This document shows, piece by piece, positions 7,362-15,132 of a stretch of 64,000 bases of DNA. A program made the translations under genes and the position numbers. Position 1 is the first letter of the stretch, and the number at the start of each line of letters is the position of its first letter. This DNA comes from an uncultured Lachnospiraceae bacterium (GTDB lineage Bacteria > Bacillota > Clostridia > Lachnospirales > Lachnospiraceae), in assembly GCA_947053345.1 (NCBI GenBank), contig CAMRSM010000008.1, positions 57,205 to 121,204 on the forward strand. Reading direction: 5' to 3'. The notes under the pieces were generated by a model. It saw only the letters and a program-made list of their open reading frames with translations. It did no database searches and had not been told where the DNA came from.

Positions 7362-7967
7362 CTATTTTCCGCACACTTCCTCATAATACCGCAACGTCGC
7401 AAGGGATGTCTCATCCATCCGCACCTTCTTCTCTGTGTCATCCCTCTCCTTTTTTTGCAGATAACCCACCGTATTCTTTGCGGCAAAATACACGGCAAGG
7501 TCAATATTTTCAAATGCCAGTCTGCGCAGCTCTTTTAAATCCGGCTCGACTGGCTGTTCCCTCCCGATCTCAATGTAATCCGAAAGGTAAATATTTTTTT
7601 CCATAAAAGACATTCCAGGCCGCCCGGTCGTGTGGAACCGGATCGCGTCCAATATTTTTTTATCTTTCACACCATACCGGTTCTCGGCATACCACGCACC
7701 AAGTTTCGCGTGCAGCAAATAAGGCTGCTGCTGCTCCACCGCACTGACAATAAGTCCTTTTTCCCTGCATTGTTTCAGAATTTCCTTTTCTGGCAGGCAT
7801 TTTGCACAATCATGCAGCAGGCCTGCGACCATCGCCTTTTCATAGTTTTTATTGTATGCCATTGCAATGCTCGCAGCAAGGTACGCCACACCGAGCGAAT
7901 GAATATAGCGTTTCCGTGTTAAGGTGCATTCCATTTCCTTCATAAGTGCATCAATCTTACCATCCAT
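7362..7967 (-). CDS. yqeK: YqeK-type HD-domain hydrolase (Ap4A hydrolase family)
   Basis: 201 residues. HD phosphohydrolase with the metal-binding set His in RYIHSLGVA, HD in LLHDCAK and a later His in RFHTTG. Members cleave diadenosine tetraphosphate symmetrically to two ADP. I placed the start at the ATG at 7967, which overlaps the 3' end of nadD by 11 bp, rather than at 8003, because translational coupling with nadD is typical of this operon. Confidence 0.92.
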   Translation of the reverse strand: MDGKIDALMKEMECTLTRKRYIHSLGVAYLAASIAMAYNKNYEKAMVAGLLHDCAKCLPEKEILKQCREKGLIVSAVEQQQPYLLHAKLGAWYAENRYGVKDKKILDAIRFHTTGRPGMSFMEKNIYLSDYIEIGREQPVEPDLKELRRLAFENIDLAVYFAAKNTVGYLQKKERDDTEKKVRMDETSLATLRYYEEVCGK

Positions 7968-8589
7968 TCTCCCACTCCTTTTCCGGTTTCTGATAACAGC
8001 CATATTCTAATAGAAAATGTTCCACCGCTTCTGGGACAAGATAACGAACCGAGCGGTTTCCCGCAAGTCTTTCGCGTATTTCACTGGAAGAAATCTCCAT
8101 CTTTGGCGTATCAAATAACTGCACCCCAACACAGAACACACTCCGGATACGCTCTGCGGCTGCATGGATCTGCTCCGGGGAGAGCATTCCACGGCTTGTT
8201 GCCAAAAGGTGCACGTGTTTTAGGATGACTTCCGGGTTGCGCCAGGAAGGAAAAGAAATCAGTGAATCCCCCCCGATGATAAAATAGAATTCTGTCTCCG
8301 GGCTTCCGTTTTTTAACGCGCTCACCGTGTCTGCCGTGTAGGTTGTCCCGCCGCGCTCAAGTTCCAGCGTTGAAAGATAGAAAGCAGGATTTGCGGCGAT
8401 GGCGCGTTTGATCAGCTCACAGCGCTGTTCGTCCGGCAGAATGTAGGTATCCGCTTTTTCCTGCGTTCGTTTCGACGGCAGGAACATTACCGAGGAAAGC
8501 CCTGCCTGTTCCCTGGCAGACTCCGCCAATATCAAATGTGCCAGATGGATCGGATTGAACGTGCCGCCCATAATGCCAATTTTTTTCAT
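7957..8589 (-). CDS. nadD: Nicotinate-nucleotide adenylyltransferase
   Basis: 210 residues. NadD joins NaMN and ATP to form deamido-NAD in NAD synthesis. The nucleotidylyl-transferase signature GGTFNPIHLAHL is at residues 9-20, FIIGGDSL marks the substrate pocket, and SSSEIRERL is the C-terminal ATP-binding ISSTxIR motif. It is flanked by yhbY and overlapped by yqeK. Confidence 0.96.
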   Translation of the reverse strand: MKKIGIMGGTFNPIHLAHLILAESAREQAGLSSVMFLPSKRTQEKADTYILPDEQRCELIKRAIAANPAFYLSTLELERGGTTYTADTVSALKNGSPETEFYFIIGGDSLISFPSWRNPEVILKHVHLLATSRGMLSPEQIHAAAERIRSVFCVGVQLFDTPKMEISSSEIRERLAGNRSVRYLVPEAVEHFLLEYGCYQKPEKEWENGW

Positions 8590-8603
8590 TGCCGCCGCTC
8601 CCT

Positions 8604-8894
8604 TTATTTTGGAAGTTCAATCTTTTTATTATTCTTTGATTCCCGGTATAACACAATTTTACGGCCGATCACCTGCACAACCTGCGAATTTGTACGCTCC
8701 GCCAACGTTGCCGCAATCTCTTTCGGCTCATCCATACAATTCTTAAGAACCGTGATCTTGATCAGTTCGCGCGCAGCAAGTGCTTCCCCAATGCCAGTTG
8801 TAAACTCCGGTGTCAGGCTTGACTTTCCAATCTGGAAGATTGGCTCAAGCTTCATCGCAAGCCCCTTTAAATAAGAACGTTGTTTGCTCGTCAT
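8604..8894 (-). CDS. yhbY: YhbY family RNA-binding protein (CRM domain)
   Basis: 96 residues forming a single CRM domain: TSKQRSYLKGLAMKLEPIFQIGK, with the GxxG-type loop in FQIGKSSLT, then ELIKITVLKNC and VVQVIGRKIVLYR. Homologues associate with pre-50S particles. I used the ATG at 8894 with GGTGG ahead of it; an ATG at 8906 would add four residues. It lies directly after obgE in the operon. Confidence 0.92.
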   Translation of the reverse strand: MTSKQRSYLKGLAMKLEPIFQIGKSSLTPEFTTGIGEALAARELIKITVLKNCMDEPKEIAATLAERTNSQVVQVIGRKIVLYRESKNNKKIELPK

Positions 8895-8923
8895 TTTATC
8901 CACCATACCTTTCGCGGTTGTTT

Positions 8924-10213
8924 CTATTTATAATAATCAAATTCCAGGCCATACATACGCACCGTATCTCCATCCGCGATGCCAAGTGCTGTAAGCTCAT
9001 CCAGAATCCCATTCTCTTTCAAAAACTTCTGGAAAAACTCAAAACCCTTCTCAGAATCAATATTGGTATAGCCCAGCATTTTTTCAATGCGCGGTCCTTC
9101 AACTACATAGACCTTGTCCTGTTCGTCATAACTTACGGTGAAAGGCAATGTCATATCGAGCGAAGGATCCTCGAAATATTCGCGCTCAAAGACTTTCGGC
9201 GTATCCTGTATGCTCTTTAAGAGCTCCCCGACATAATACAAAAGCTCTTTCACCCCCTTGCCGCTGACGGCAGAAATCCCGAACACGCGGATTCCCTCCG
9301 GCTCAAACGTCTCACGGATTCTTGAAAGTGCCTCTTGCTCTTCCTCGCCATAAAGCACATCCAGTTTGTTGGCAGCAATTACCTGTGGCTTTTTCTGCAG
9401 TTCCCGGTTATAGGAGGAAAGTTCCGCATGGATCGTCCGGATATCTTCCACCGGGTCGCGCCCCTCGGTTGAGGCAGCGTCCACCAGATGGATGAGCACA
9501 CGCGTCCGCTCAATGTGCCTCAAAAATTCATGTCCAAGCCCCACACCCTCCGAAGCCCCCTCGATCAGCCCTGGGATATCCGCGATCACAAAGCCGTCGG
9601 CTCCGGGAAGATCCACCACACCAAGGTTCGGGTTTAAGGTTGTAAAATGGTAATTTGCGATCTTCGGCTTCGCGTTTGTGACGCGGGAAAGAAACGTCGA
9701 CTTCCCCACGTTTGGGAACCCGACCAGCCCGACATCCGCAATCACTTTAAGTTCCAGACGGATATTTAGCTCCTTCGCATCCTGTCCCGGCTGGGCATAT
9801 TTCGGAACCTGCATCGTAGCGGTGGCGTAATGCTGGTTGCCCTTGCCGCCGCGCCCGCCGCGCAGGATCACCTCGCGCTCGTTCCCGTGGGACATATCGG
9901 CAATCACCTTGCCGCTTGCCGCTTCCATGATGACTGTCCCCTCCGGAACTTTGATCACAAGATCCTCCCCATCCTTCCCGGAGCAATTATTCTTGCCGCC
10001 CTCCGCACCGTCCTCGGCACAGTATTTGCGGTTGTAGCGGAACTCAGAAAGGGTATTTAAACCCTTGTCCACCACAAAGATAACATCCCCGCCTTTGCCG
10101 CCGTCGCCACCATTTGGACCGCCCGCCGCCACAAAAAGCTCCCTGCGGAAACTTACATGCCCGTCCCCGCCCTTGCCGGAGCGGATATAAATATTCGCCC
10201 TATCCGCAAACAT
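8924..10213 (-). CDS. obgE: GTPase ObgE/CgtA
   Basis: 429 residues in the canonical three-domain layout. The glycine-rich Obg fold comes first (about 1-158; GGKGGDVIFV, GRGGKGNQHYATAT). The G domain (about 159-330) has P-loop GFPNVGKSTF, switch region FTTLNPNLGVV, DIPGLIEGAS and NKLD. A C-terminal OCT domain (about 345-425) follows. It functions in 50S assembly and stress control. GGAGG precedes the ATG. It lies between rpmA and yhbY. Confidence 0.97.
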   Translation of the reverse strand: MFADRANIYIRSGKGGDGHVSFRRELFVAAGGPNGGDGGKGGDVIFVVDKGLNTLSEFRYNRKYCAEDGAEGGKNNCSGKDGEDLVIKVPEGTVIMEAASGKVIADMSHGNEREVILRGGRGGKGNQHYATATMQVPKYAQPGQDAKELNIRLELKVIADVGLVGFPNVGKSTFLSRVTNAKPKIANYHFTTLNPNLGVVDLPGADGFVIADIPGLIEGASEGVGLGHEFLRHIERTRVLIHLVDAASTEGRDPVEDIRTIHAELSSYNRELQKKPQVIAANKLDVLYGEEEQEALSRIRETFEPEGIRVFGISAVSGKGVKELLYYVGELLKSIQDTPKVFEREYFEDPSLDMTLPFTVSYDEQDKVYVVEGPRIEKMLGYTNIDSEKGFEFFQKFLKENGILDELTALGIADGDTVRMYGLEFDYYK

Positions 10214-10241
10214 GGTTCTCCTCCTTTCACGGAATGAAAAG

Positions 10242-10275
10242 AAAAACCCCGAGAATATGACAACTCGAGGTTTTC
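10242..10275 (-). terminator. Intercistronic hairpin between rpmA and obgE
   Basis: CCCCGAG and CTCGAGG pair (one mismatch) around about ten bases and are flanked by an A run and a T run. It looks like a leaky terminator that could lower obgE expression relative to the ribosomal genes. Confidence 0.6.
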
Positions 10276-10297
10276 CACGTTTTAAGCCATTTTTCGA

Positions 10298-10588
10298 TTA
10301 CTCAGCCGCTTTTACCGGGTAAACACTTGCCTGCTTCTTGTCCCTGCCTTTTCTCTCGAATCTCAAGACACCGTCAACAAGTGCGTACAAGGTATCATCA
10401 CCGCCGCGTCCAACATTGACACCCGGATGAATCTTCGTGCCGCGCTGTCTGTAAAGAATATTGCCCGCTACGACGAACTGACCGTCCGCCCTCTTCGCGC
10501 CAAGCCTCTTGGACTCGGAATCCCTGCCGTTCTTGGTGGAACCAACACCCTTTTTATGAGCGAAAAACTGAAGGTTCAACTTCAACAT
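10298..10588 (-). CDS. rpmA: 50S ribosomal protein L27 with cleavable N-terminal extension
   Basis: 96 residues. L27 reaches the peptidyl-transferase centre. The protein starts [14 protein letters not shown]. The first nine residues are the Firmicutes extension that must be removed by the protease Prp (cut between FF and AHKKG) to expose the functional N-terminus. Prp is encoded just upstream in the same operon. Confidence 0.97.
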   Translation of the reverse strand: MLKLNLQFFAHKKGVGSTKNGRDSESKRLGAKRADGQFVVAGNILYRQRGTKIHPGVNVGRGGDDTLYALVDGVLRFERKGRDKKQASVYPVKAAE

Positions 10589-10623
10589 GACTTACACCTC
10601 CTTTAAACTTTCAACCTGTCCAC

Positions 10624-10950
10624 TTACTTCTTCGTATCAATCCGGATAAACCTGCGCCCGTAGACCTCCTCAACCATCCGAAGCCCTACCAGCAGCGAAC
10701 CCATCAAAAGTGCTGCCTGATCCGACATCGGGGAAACGATCCTGAAATCGACCATCCCCTTCTTCTCGTCCTCATCGTAGGAAAATGTATCCCCCGTAAG
10801 CGTCTCGACGGAGTTGATGGCCGTCATCGTCAGCACTGAAACTGCAGCACAGACAATATCATGTCCGCTTTCCGCGTAACCTGCATGACCCAAACACCGA
10901 AAACCGTCGATACGGCCGCCCTCATCCTGATATATAGATATTTTGATCAT
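10624..10950 (-). CDS. prp: Ribosomal-processing cysteine protease Prp
   Basis: 108 residues. Prp cleaves the N-terminal extension of L27. The catalytic His is in CLGHAGYAE (about 22) and the Cys in DIVCAAVSVL (about 34), followed by the helix SVETLTGD. The gene lies between rplU and rpmA, the standard Firmicutes order, and its substrate site is intact in the neighbouring L27. Confidence 0.95.
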   Translation of the reverse strand: MIKISIYQDEGGRIDGFRCLGHAGYAESGHDIVCAAVSVLTMTAINSVETLTGDTFSYDEDEKKGMVDFRIVSPMSDQAALLMGSLLVGLRMVEEVYGRRFIRIDTKK

Positions 10951-10956
10951 ATCAGA

Positions 10957-11265
10957 TTAAGCATTGATTTTGTCAATCTTAACCTTTGTATAAGCCTGCC
11001 TATGACCGTTCTTCTTGTGATAGCCGGTCTTTCTCTTATACTTGTAAACAATGACCTTCCTGCCCTTGCCCTCTTCAAGGACAGTTGCGGAAACGGTAGC
11101 ACCCGCCACGGTCGGATTCCCAATCTTTAACTCGCCGTTATTCACTGCAAGAACCTGGTCAAAGCTCACGGTGGAATCCTTCTCCACGCCAAGCTTCTCC
11201 ACCCGAATGATATCGCCTTCGGCTACTTTGTACTGTTTACCACCTGTTGCAATAATTGCGTACAT
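10957..11265 (-). CDS. rplU: 50S ribosomal protein L21
   Basis: 102 residues, full length. Family features are [14 protein letters not shown] at the N-terminus and [21 protein letters not shown] near the C-terminus. First gene of the eight-gene operon ending with rsfS. An L21-type leader and promoter precede it. Confidence 0.97.
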   Translation of the reverse strand: MYAIIATGGKQYKVAEGDIIRVEKLGVEKDSTVSFDQVLAVNNGELKIGNPTVAGATVSATVLEEGKGRKVIVYKYKRKTGYHKKNGHRQAYTKVKIDKINA

Positions 11266-11267
11266 AT

Positions 11268-11345
11268 GGCACCTCCTGTTATCATTACTCGCCAGCTGCG
11301 GTGCCCGTTATGGACGGGACTTATAACCTCGCTGTGCGGCACACT
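11268..11345 (-). ncRNA. L21 leader RNA
   Basis: In the transcribed strand the leader contains GCCGCAC, GAGGTTATAAGTCCC, then a short hairpin and ACGGGCACCGCAG just before the rplU ribosome binding site. This matches my memory of the Firmicutes L21 autoregulatory leader. It lets L21 repress its own operon. A covariance-model search would settle it. Confidence 0.7.
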
Positions 11346-11352
11346 CAAATAG

Positions 11353-11379
11353 TTTATACCAAAAAATATCAGATGTCAA
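11353..11379 (-). promoter_or_regulatory. rplU operon promoter
   Basis: -35 TTGACA (11374-11379) and -10 TATAAA (11353-11358) on the minus strand. The spacing is 15 bp, or 17 if TAAACT is used. It places transcription start just before the L21 leader. Confidence 0.6.
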
Positions 11380-11535
11380 GTAATTTTTACATTTTTCATG
11401 AAATCCTGTTATTGCGCTGCAGCCTAAAGCTTCGGTCATATGGCAGTGGAATCCCCCTGCTATGTAATACACAGGGAGATCTTAAATCCATCACCCCATG
11501 CGGGTGGGAAAGGCATTCACCATCCCCTGCTCGAT

Positions 11536-11952
11536 TTATTTCGTAAATGTATGCGTATATACGACCGTGCCGTCCGGGTTCTCATAAACCAGCTTTACTG
11601 CCGGATTCTTAATGTCGATTAATTCTGCCATCTCGTCAAGAACTGCGTCAAACTGGCTTTTGAACGTGTCAAGACCCGCATCAAACTTAGCCGTCGTCTC
11701 GTCACCTACCGGTACCGCCGTTTCATAGACATAGCGGTAAACAAGCGTATCGCCGTCTGCCTTGATTTCCATTGACATGCCGGAACCCTCAGTTTCCTTG
11801 ATCGCTGCATCAATCTGATCCTTCTGCGCATCCAGATAATCCTGCACGGAATCGAACTCCTTGCCGCTGCCACAGCCTACAAGCGCAACGGCCATTACAA
11901 ATACCAAACATAAGCTAGCCAATACAGTAGCAAATTTTTTCATATTCTTCAT
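11536..11952 (-). CDS. DUF4854 lipoprotein (single domain)
   Basis: 138 residues. A lipoprotein signal peptide ends in the lipobox ALVGC (Cys about 28), followed by one DUF4854 domain (FDSVQDYLDAQKDQIDAA to VVYTHTFTK). The function of the family is unknown; the protein should be anchored to the outer face of the membrane. Start set at the ATG at 11952, about 8 bp after GAGGAG, instead of an in-frame TTG. It is a paralogue of the gene at 12267-13163 and has its own promoter (12087-12115). Confidence 0.85.
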   Translation of the reverse strand: MKNMKKFATVLASLCLVFVMAVALVGCGSGKEFDSVQDYLDAQKDQIDAAIKETEGSGMSMEIKADGDTLVYRYVYETAVPVGDETTAKFDAGLDTFKSQFDAVLDEMAELIDIKNPAVKLVYENPDGTVVYTHTFTK

Positions 11953-12086
11953 CGTCAACTCTCCTCACTTTCACTCTTCACTCTTTTCATAAACAGAGCA
12001 GCGAAAACAAAGATTCCAAAGCATATGAAAATGTAAAAATTACGTGACACCTGATATTTTATGGATTATACTAAATCCAAGATAAT

Positions 12087-12115
12087 ATTATAGCAGATTA
12101 TTTTTACAAATGCAA
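12087..12115 (-). promoter_or_regulatory. Promoter of the single-domain DUF4854 lipoprotein
   Basis: -35 TTGCAT (12110-12115) and a perfect -10 TATAAT (12087-12092), 17-bp spacer, on the minus strand. It implies the two paralogous lipoproteins are expressed separately. Confidence 0.75.
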
Positions 12116-12226
12116 CCGGAAAGCATGCAAAAAAACAAAATATCATACGGCTCTCGGAACTTACCATGCACAATTTGTTACATTTTTCAATATCCTGTCA
12201 AGAAACTTCCGAAAAATATCCGCGTG

Positions 12227-12260
12227 AAAAGCCCCGGAAGTAAAATTCCCCGGGGCTTTT
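12227..12260 (-). terminator. Terminator after the double-domain lipoprotein gene
   Basis: AAAAGCCCCGG pairs with CCGGGGCTTTT (10-11 bp, U-tail on the minus strand), just after the stop at 12267. Confidence 0.9.
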
Positions 12261-12266
12261 CTAAAA

Positions 12267-13163
12267 TTATTTCGTAAATGTATGGGTATAAACAACAGAA
12301 CCATCTTGGTTTTCATACGATACTTTTACGGCCGGCTCCTTTACATCAATCAGGCGTTCCATCTCGTCAAGAACGCTGCCAAACTGACTTTCGTAAAGGT
12401 CAAGGCTGGCCTCAAAGGAAGCCGTCGTCTCATCTCCGATTGGCACTTCCACGTCATATACGTAGCGGTAGATGAGGGTATCACCGTCCGCCGTAATTTC
12501 CATCGACATGCCGGAACCCTCGATCTGTTTGACTGCCGCGTCAATCTGGTCTTTCTGCGCATCCAGATATTCCTGGACAGTGGCAAACATTTTGCCGCCG
12601 TCCGGCGAATCTGCGCCTCCCTTGACCACCTCGCCCGGTGTCGTTTTCACCCCATCTTTCGTAAAAGAACAGGAATATACAAGGGAACCGTCCGGATTCT
12701 CGTATAAAATCCGCACTTCCGGATCATCCCCATCAACCAGCTTTTCCATCTCCTCAAGGATTGCTTCAAACTGTGGCTTGTACGTGTCAAGATTTGAATC
12801 AAATGTATCAATTACATAGTCCGTCACTTCGACCGCTTCATCATAAACGTAACGGTAAACGAGCGCATCGCCATCCGCCTTGACCTCCATCGACATGCCG
12901 GAACCCATATTTTGCTTAATTGCAGCATCAATCTGATCCTGCTGTGCGTCGATATACGCCTGAACAGAAGCAAACATTTTTCCGCTGCCCAAAAGCTTGC
13001 CCGAAGAGTCGTCTTTCGAATCGTCTTCATTCTCCGAATTGTTCTGTTCCAAGTCCACATCGTTGCCGGAGGACTCCTCCTCCCCGTTGCCGCAGCCCAC
13101 GAGGGAAACTACCATAATCAGTGCCAGACATAGGCTGGCAAATAACGACAAAAATTTTTTCAT
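12267..13163 (-). CDS. DUF4854 lipoprotein with two tandem domains
   Basis: 298 residues. Signal peptide with lipobox SLVGC, then an acidic Ser/Asn/Asp linker (about 25-55). Two DUF4854 copies follow (about 60-165 and about 185-298), each opening MFA(S/T)VQ and containing the motif GSGMSMEV/IKADGD. The second copy is closest to the single-domain paralogue downstream, so the pair looks like internal duplication plus gene duplication. Start at 13163: GGAGG lies just ahead, and an upstream ATG at 13178 overlaps that site. A structured tandem repeat ends directly before this ribosome binding site. Confidence 0.83.
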   Translation of the reverse strand: MKKFLSLFASLCLALIMVVSLVGCGNGEEESSGNDVDLEQNNSENEDDSKDDSSGKLLGSGKMFASVQAYIDAQQDQIDAAIKQNMGSGMSMEVKADGDALVYRYVYDEAVEVTDYVIDTFDSNLDTYKPQFEAILEEMEKLVDGDDPEVRILYENPDGSLVYSCSFTKDGVKTTPGEVVKGGADSPDGGKMFATVQEYLDAQKDQIDAAVKQIEGSGMSMEITADGDTLIYRYVYDVEVPIGDETTASFEASLDLYESQFGSVLDEMERLIDVKEPAVKVSYENQDGSVVYTHTFTK

Positions 13164-13181
13164 GTTTTTTTCCTCCATTTT

Positions 13182-13335
13182 AAGTTCCGCAACCCCCCTT
13201 CCCCCAGTGCCCTTTTACGCGGAAGGCATTTCATCCGCCTTTGCTTCTGAAATCCCTTCCGGCACTGCTCTGGGGGTTTGCTGTCCCAAGTTCCGCAAAA
13301 CCTCTTTTCCAGTGCCCTTTCTTATGGAAAGGCAC
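13182..13335 (-). repeat. Leader-cassette repeat, array D (one full, one broken copy)
   Basis: One full ~106-bp unit (13182-13287) and a shortened one (13288-13335). Read on the minus strand the full unit has an outer stem GCAAACCCCC/GGGGGGTTGC (one imperfect position), a middle stem CAGTGCC/GGCACTG and an inner stem GGAAGGGATTTC/GAAATGCCTTCC (one mismatch). It ends GCGGAACTTAAAAT, immediately followed by the GGAGG of the lipoprotein gene. The broken copy keeps a hairpin between AGTGCC and GGCACT. Confidence 0.8.
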
Positions 13336-13391
13336 TGATTTAAATTTCCCTGTTGAAAAATTCCGGTTCTGTCACATCCCGTATGCCGTGT

Positions 13392-14399
13392 TTACCACTC
13401 CAGAGAACTGTTCTCGATCGTGCGGTCGCGCAGAAGAAGGTCGGAAACCGCCGTGCGCGGATCCTTGTGCTCGAACAGAACAAGATTTACCTGTTCGACA
13501 ATCGGCATCTGAACCTCGTACTTCTGGGAGAGCGCAAGCGCTGCCTTCGCGCAGAATACGCCCTCAACCACCTGGTTGACTTCCTTCATTGCCTCCTCCA
13601 TCGTAAGCCCCTTTCCGATGAGGTAACCTGCGTTACGGTTGCGGCTGTGCTTGCTCGTACAGGTCACAATCAAATCCCCGATACCGGAAAGACCCGCGAA
13701 AGTTTCCGCACGGCAGCCCATGGCGATTCCAAGGCGCATGATCTCCGCGATCCCGCGCGTCATCAGCGCCGCTTTGGTATTGTCACCAAAACCGAGGCCG
13801 TCGGCCACGCCTGCTGCGAGCGCGATCACATTTTTGATTGATCCGCCAAGCTCGATGCCGGTAACGTCCGGGTTCGTGTAAACACGGAAAAATTCCGTCA
13901 TAAAAATATCCTGAATAAAGGAAGCCGTTTTTTTGGATGCGGCTCCGACCACGCAGGTTGTCGGAATCCCCCTAGACACCTCCTCCGCATGGCTAGGGCC
14001 TGACATCACGGCAACGTCTGCCATCGGCAGTTCCTCGCGGATCACATCCGTCAGGGTCTTCATCGTGCTCTCCTCAATCCCTTTCCCGACATTGACAATG
14101 ATCTGCCCATCCTTGATATACTCCGCCGAAAGTCTCGCCGTCTCGCGCACAAACGGGGAGGCAACCGCCGAGACGATCAGATCCGGTTTTGCAAGCGCGA
14201 CGGCAAGCTCCCCCGTCACCTTCACTTCCTTTTGGAGCTTCGCGCCCGGCAGGTTCGGGATATTGTCACGGTCGGATAAAAGCGCCGCAACCTCCCGCTC
14301 AAGCTTGGACCAAAGCGTTACTTCATGTCCGTTCCCAGCCAAAAGTATCGCCAGAGCCGTTCCCCATGTACCGGCTCCCAAAACGGTGATATGATACAT
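13392..14399 (-). CDS. gpsA: Glycerol-3-phosphate dehydrogenase [NAD(P)+]
   Basis: 335 residues. Makes sn-glycerol 3-phosphate from dihydroxyacetone phosphate for phospholipid synthesis. Rossmann motif GAGTWGTAL (about 8-16), the conserved SGPSHAEEV segment, catalytic Lys in GGSIKNVIALAAG and NTKAALMTRG are all present. The ATG at 14399 after AGGGGTG is preferred. It follows plsY, which uses the same product, so the pair feeds acyl-glycerol-phosphate synthesis. Confidence 0.97.
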   Translation of the reverse strand: MYHITVLGAGTWGTALAILLAGNGHEVTLWSKLEREVAALLSDRDNIPNLPGAKLQKEVKVTGELAVALAKPDLIVSAVASPFVRETARLSAEYIKDGQIIVNVGKGIEESTMKTLTDVIREELPMADVAVMSGPSHAEEVSRGIPTTCVVGAASKKTASFIQDIFMTEFFRVYTNPDVTGIELGGSIKNVIALAAGVADGLGFGDNTKAALMTRGIAEIMRLGIAMGCRAETFAGLSGIGDLIVTCTSKHSRNRNAGYLIGKGLTMEEAMKEVNQVVEGVFCAKAALALSQKYEVQMPIVEQVNLVLFEHKDPRTAVSDLLLRDRTIENSSLEW

Positions 14400-14458
14400 T
14401 TTATACACCCCTTTCTATGCATACCGCAGTTCTGCTGCGATACAGTGCCTATTTCTTC

Positions 14459-15115
14459 TCAGGCATCCTGCCCTTTGCCATCGTCCTTCGCAACCGTTAC
14501 CTTCTGCCCTATTTTGTTTTCGATTCCGTTCTTGATGCGGATGATGTTCTGTTTGTGGCGGAAATACGCTAACCCCATAAATACGAGACTGACGATCAGC
14601 GTATGTACAAAATACGGTTCGCCATGGTCCATGACCGCGATCCAGATCGGGAAGATCGTCACGATCACTAAGGATCCGACCGAAACGAATTTTGTGACGG
14701 CAACACTAAGCACAAATGCAGCGATATAGAGCGGGATCGCAAGCGGGTCATGTGCCGCCATAACCCCGGAGGTGACGGCAATGCCCTTGCCCCCCTTAAA
14801 ATGCAGCCAGAACGGAAAATTATGGCCAATCGCAACACCGAGCCCAACATACAGCCCCAAAAGTTCCGCATACGGCTCATCGCGGAAAATCACAAGGCGC
14901 GCCACAAGCATCGGCACCATCGCCTTTGCCACATCGCCGACGTAGGTAATCGCACCTGCCTTTTTCCCGAGCGTTCGGAACGTGTTGGTCGTCCCGATAT
15001 TGCCGCTCCCATAATTCCTGATATCCACATGGTTGAGTTTTCCGACAATGTAGCCGGTCGAAATACATCCAAACCCGTACCCGCATAGCAGGCATAAAAT
15101 AATTCGAAAGATCAT
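14459..15115 (-). CDS. plsY: Glycerol-3-phosphate acyltransferase PlsY
   Basis: 218 residues, about five membrane segments. PlsY transfers acyl from acyl-phosphate to glycerol 3-phosphate. Three conserved loops are visible: SGNIGTTNTFR (about 36-47), GHNFPFWLHFKGGKGIA (about 97-113) and a C-terminal RHKQNIIRI. It lies between der and gpsA. Confidence 0.96.
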   Translation of the reverse strand: MIFRIILCLLCGYGFGCISTGYIVGKLNHVDIRNYGSGNIGTTNTFRTLGKKAGAITYVGDVAKAMVPMLVARLVIFRDEPYAELLGLYVGLGVAIGHNFPFWLHFKGGKGIAVTSGVMAAHDPLAIPLYIAAFVLSVAVTKFVSVGSLVIVTIFPIWIAVMDHGEPYFVHTLIVSLVFMGLAYFRHKQNIIRIKNGIENKIGQKVTVAKDDGKGQDA

Positions 15116-15132
15116 GTCATACCCCCTAAAGA

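Larger units (their letters stand above)
11953..12266. other. Gap between the two lipoprotein genes
   Basis: No gene seen. It contains the promoter of the downstream lipoprotein (12087-12115) and the terminator of the upstream one (12227-12260). The rest is AT-rich and featureless to me. Confidence 0.6.

Noticed and set aside
11386-11535. Possible extra small RNA between the L21 promoter and the lipoprotein gene
   Set aside because: Only a weak hairpin (CACCC/GGGTG) and a loose direct similarity of about 20 bp are visible; not enough to call a feature.
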